NCBI GenBank assembly: GCA_903905285.1 | Contig: CAIVFQ010000006.1 | Coordinates: 1 to 8,295 of the forward strand | DNA: 8,295 bases | From: an uncultured Alphaproteobacteria bacterium | Lineage (GTDB): Bacteria > Pseudomonadota > Alphaproteobacteria > Paracaedibacterales > CAIULA01 | Direction of reading: 5' to 3' | Shown: in pieces, positions 6,170-8,295 of the stretch | How positions within the stretch are numbered: position 1 is the first letter of the stretch | Layout of the letters: each line of letters begins with the position of its first letter | The notes under the pieces: generated by a model | Databases searched by the model: none | Seen by the model: the letters and a program-made list of their open reading frames with translations, nothing else | Told to the model about the DNA's origin: nothing | Position numbers and translations under genes: made by a program

Positions 6170-6586
6170 ATGAAGATGCTACATACTTTTAAAATTATGT
6201 TTGCTTTGGTTTTTTTTAGCCATATCTCGTACGCGGCATCAGGCGTTGACCCTCTGGTAGATGAACAACGAAAAGTGGCATCAACAGTTAACTCAGGCTT
6301 TGTAGCACCTTCTAAAATAACCACATTCAACCGTTATATCGGCATTCCATTAACAGCGACAAAAATCTTTCTATGGACCAGTTGTGGAGCACCATTTACT
6401 GGCGTTAAAAGTCTTTACTACGCAGCGTATGGATACGAAGGGGTTGTTCCCCTAAAAAGTGAGGAACGTTTGAGTAAATTGAAGCAAGGACTGGCTTTTA
6501 CTTTAGGCGCACCTTTTATAGGATTTGGGTTTGCGGCTGCTTATGCTGCTTTTGCGTATAATGGTGGAATCGGCAGCTTGATCTAA
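6170..6586 (+). CDS. Small exported/membrane protein with two hydrophobic GAPF repeats
   Basis: A 138-residue protein of no recognised family. Residues 1-22 are a signal peptide (K2, K8, hydrophobic IMFALVFFSHI, cut after SYA). Residues 23-55 are polar. Two hydrophobic, small-residue-rich segments follow, about 57-92 and 107-135, and they resemble each other: GAPFTG...YAAYGYEG (73-91) and GAPFIG...YAAFAYNG (113-132). By eye ten positions are shared, with a one-residue gap. The segments could be two membrane-embedded helices or hairpins joined by the basic loop KSEERLSKLK. The start has AAGG about ten bases upstream. The gene is flanked by non-coding gaps and seems to be a single-gene unit. 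The product may be an inner-membrane or secreted small protein; the function is unknown. Confidence 0.7.
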   Translation: MKMLHTFKIMFALVFFSHISYAASGVDPLVDEQRKVASTVNSGFVAPSKITTFNRYIGIPLTATKIFLWTSCGAPFTGVKSLYYAAYGYEGVVPLKSEERLSKLKQGLAFTLGAPFIGFGFAAAYAAFAYNGGIGSLI

Positions 6587-6620
6587 GCTACTTAACTTAT
6601 TTGTAGATTTTTTATGGAGT

Positions 6621-6680
6621 GCGGGGTGATCCAGGGATTTTCTGGATTGCCACACCCCTTCGGGGGTTCGCAATGACGAA
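6621..6680. repeat. Palindromic repeat element with two hairpins (REP/RPE-like)
   Basis: Two adjacent hairpins are visible. ATCCAG/CTGGAT (6629-6634 and 6642-6647) enclose a seven-base loop. ACCCC/GGGGT (6654-6658 and 6663-6667) enclose a TTCG tetraloop, and are themselves enclosed by ATTGC/GCAAT (6646-6650 and 6670-6674). From memory, the TGGATTGCCAC...TTCG...TCGCAATGACG layout is a widespread dispersed intergenic palindrome in many bacteria, including Rickettsiales. No T-run follows, so it is not a standard terminator, though it may stabilise the 3' end of the upstream mRNA. Confidence 0.7.
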
Positions 6681-6774
6681 TGCTCTGTCTATAAATTTCA
6701 TGAAGACAGGTTCTTAGATATTTTTAAGAGATTAAGTGTTAAACTGACCCGCAATAAGGGGAAGTTTTTTAATT

Positions 6775-8151
6775 ATGAAAGTTATTATTTTAGGGGGCGG
6801 CCAGGTTGGTTACAGCATCGCGCGGTACTTGGCTTTCGAAGAAAACGATATCACCATTGTTGATCAGTCGTCCGATTTGTTGCGCCGCATTAGCGACAAA
6901 ATTGACATTCAACCGGTTGTGGGGTTTGCCTCTCACCCAGATGTTTTGAAACAAGCCGGCGCTGAAAATGCTGATTTGCTGATTGCCGTGACCGCATCAG
7001 ACGAAGTCAACATGGTTGCCTGCGAAGTTGCCCAGTCTATTTTTCAGGTTCAAACCAAAATTGCCCGGGTGCGCCATCAAAGCTATTTAAAGCCAGCCTG
7101 GTCAGACATGTTTCACCCTAGCCGGTTGGCCATTGACGTCATTATTTCCCCTGAAATCGAAGTCGCCAAATCGTTAAGCCGCAGCGCCCAAGTTGTTGGT
7201 GCGTTTGAAGTGATTCCGTTGGTGTCTAACCATGTGAAAGTCGTTGGTGTGCGGTGTCGTCATCAATCTTCTTTAATTAATACGCCCTTACGTTTATTGC
7301 CGGGGTTGGTTGCCAGCGCTGATATGCACATTGTTTGTATTGCCCGCGGAGACCAAGCCTTTTTGCCAGATCAAAACGATATTCTGCAAGCGGGGGACGA
7401 AGTTCATTTTATCGCCACGACGCAAGATATTCGCCAAGCTATGATCGCCTTTGGTTATGAAGAAAGCGAAGGTCGTCAAATGTTGATTGTTGGGGGGGGA
7501 AGCATTGGCAAGACGTTGGCTTTAGAAATTGAAGCGACCCAACCTGGTGTCGTTGTAAAGATGATTGAAAAAAATCAGGAACGCTCTGAAATAGCCGCAC
7601 GTCTTTTAAAAAATACCGACGTTCTGTGCGGTGATGCTTTGGACTACGACATTTTAAATGAAGCCAGTGTTCATAATTGTGAAACTGTCGTGGCGGTCAC
7701 CGATGACGACAAGGTGAATATTTTAGCCTCTTTATTGGCCAAACGCTGTGGGGCAGGACGTTCCTTAGCCCTTTTGAACAATATCCATCATGCTTCCCTT
7801 GTAACGTCCCTTGGCGTTGATGGGGTGATTAACCCGCGTTCTATAACAGTTTCCAGTATTCTTCAGTATGTGCGACAAGGGCGAATTCGGTCTGTTCACA
7901 CGCTGGGAGATGGCCATGTCGAGGTGATCGAAGCCGAAGCGCGCGAGACCAGCCACATTATTGGTTTAACCGTCGATGACGTCACCATTAAAGGGTCAGT
8001 CATGATCGCCGCCATTGTGCGTGATAAAGAAGTTTTGCTGGCACCAACAAAAGTGATTATCAGCGTGGGTGATTTTTTGGTGATTGTGGCAAAAAAAGAT
8101 GCGGTTAAGAAAGTTGAAAAGCTGTTCTCAATCCGTCCTTCTTATTTATAA
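6775..8151 (+). CDS. trkA: TrkA, NAD-binding regulatory subunit of the Trk potassium uptake system
   Basis: A 458-residue peripheral membrane protein, the same length as E. coli TrkA. It binds the cytoplasmic face of TrkH/TrkG and gates K+ uptake in response to nucleotide binding. It has the duplicated RCK layout. RCK_N1 has Rossmann motif GGGQVG (7-12) and acidic D30 at the end of strand 2. RCK_C1 spans about 140-223. RCK_N2 has GGGSIG (240-245) and E265, with CGDALD at 285-290. RCK_C2 spans about 370-455. The start ATG is preceded by AAGGGGA with 12 bases between it and the ATG, so translation initiation may be modest. No trkH or nitrogen-regulation gene is visible beside it. A partial transposase on the opposite strand begins 17 bases past the stop. 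Confidence 0.96.
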   Translation: MKVIILGGGQVGYSIARYLAFEENDITIVDQSSDLLRRISDKIDIQPVVGFASHPDVLKQAGAENADLLIAVTASDEVNMVACEVAQSIFQVQTKIARVRHQSYLKPAWSDMFHPSRLAIDVIISPEIEVAKSLSRSAQVVGAFEVIPLVSNHVKVVGVRCRHQSSLINTPLRLLPGLVASADMHIVCIARGDQAFLPDQNDILQAGDEVHFIATTQDIRQAMIAFGYEESEGRQMLIVGGGSIGKTLALEIEATQPGVVVKMIEKNQERSEIAARLLKNTDVLCGDALDYDILNEASVHNCETVVAVTDDDKVNILASLLAKRCGAGRSLALLNNIHHASLVTSLGVDGVINPRSITVSSILQYVRQGRIRSVHTLGDGHVEVIEAEARETSHIIGLTVDDVTIKGSVMIAAIVRDKEVLLAPTKVIISVGDFLVIVAKKDAVKKVEKLFSIRPSYL

Positions 8152-8156
8152 AAAAA

Positions 8157-8295
8157 CCCGAGTTGCGTTTAAGGATTTAATTTAACGACAGATTCTAGAG
8201 ATGGTTTATCGTCCCTGAGCTGGTAATTAATTAGTCCCGCAATGAGGTGAGCAAAAGCATTGGTGGGGCTTCGGTGTCTTGTATGGACAAAGGTA
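8157..8295 (-). mobile_element. End of an insertion sequence next to trkA
   Basis: The IS end probably lies around 8156-8160, where an A-tract after the trkA stop meets CCCGAGTTGCGTTTAAGG, just outside the transposase stop. The terminal inverted repeat and target duplication cannot be checked, because the other end is not in the window. Confidence 0.45.
8169..8295 (-). CDS. C-terminal end of an IS982-like transposase (runs off the window)
   Basis: The minus strand is open from the window edge to a TAA at 8169-8171 and encodes 41 residues, including HTRHRSPTNAFAHLIAGLINY and DDKPSL. From memory, an HTRHRS...N...LIAGLIxY...KPSL pattern is typical of the last residues of IS982-family DDE transposases. 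That assignment is not verified, and other IS families remain possible. The N-terminal part and catalytic residues lie outside the window, so intactness cannot be judged. Confidence 0.6.
   Translation of the reverse strand, partial: TFVHTRHRSPTNAFAHLIAGLINYQLRDDKPSLESVVKLNP

Noticed and set aside
6685..6709. Inverted repeat CTGTCT/AGACAG before trkA as a riboswitch or terminator
   Set aside because: It is six base pairs with a 13-base AT-rich loop and no T-run or known aptamer features; likely chance.
1..8295. CRISPR array or tandem repeats
   Set aside because: No regularly spaced repeats were seen. The only clear repeats are the two direct-repeat pairs and the palindromic element reported.

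Overview
The window looks like the chromosome of a moderately AT-rich, host-associated Gram-negative bacterium. An alphaproteobacterium of the Holosporales/Paracaedibacter type is my best guess. The reasons are qualitative: a standard TrkA and an AlgC-type phosphomannomutase/phosphoglucomutase, a signal-peptide-bearing Rpn-like nuclease, several exported orphan proteins, and a palindromic intergenic repeat of a type common in intracellular bacteria. The taxonomic call is inference, not proof.

Left part (1 to about 3401): the right-hand edge of an integrated island. Three genes read on the minus strand: a complete tyrosine integrase (2014-3174), a predicted exported PD-(D/E)XK (Rpn/PDDEXK_2) nuclease-like protein (391-1770), and directly downstream of it a 120-residue exported protein (9-371). 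The small protein carries the same C-terminal region as the nuclease but no nuclease core. Beside the integrase lies an isolated 3' portion of a class II tRNA-Leu(UAA) (3345-3401), from the anticodon arm to CCA, with no 5' half. This is the expected att remnant of integration into the 3' half of a tRNA gene. The reconstituted tRNA should lie beyond the left edge of the window.

Middle part (3441-6586): chromosomal backbone resumes with a complete phosphomannomutase/phosphoglucomutase gene (3441-4826). The last 18 bases of its 3' end recur perfectly 1151 bases downstream. Between the two copies sits one predicted exported protein of unknown function (5024-5932), so this gene appears to have been added behind the mutase while its 3' end was regenerated. 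A second small exported protein (6170-6586) follows, with two similar hydrophobic, glycine/alanine-rich repeats.

Right part (6587-8295): a palindromic repeat element with two hairpins, one with a UUCG tetraloop, lies before trkA (6775-8151), the complete regulatory subunit of a Trk potassium system. From 17 bases past trkA to the window edge, the minus strand encodes the last 41 residues of what looks like an IS982-type transposase.

Together, two housekeeping genes stand among four exported, unplaced proteins and three separate signs of DNA insertion (tRNA att remnant, 18-bp direct repeat, IS end). The strongest candidate for new biology is the nuclease pair at the left: a signal peptide, then a basic NLS-like cluster with an acidic tract, then a PD-(D/E)XK core, next to a core-less partner that shares its tail. 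No intergenic stretch exceeds 300 bases.
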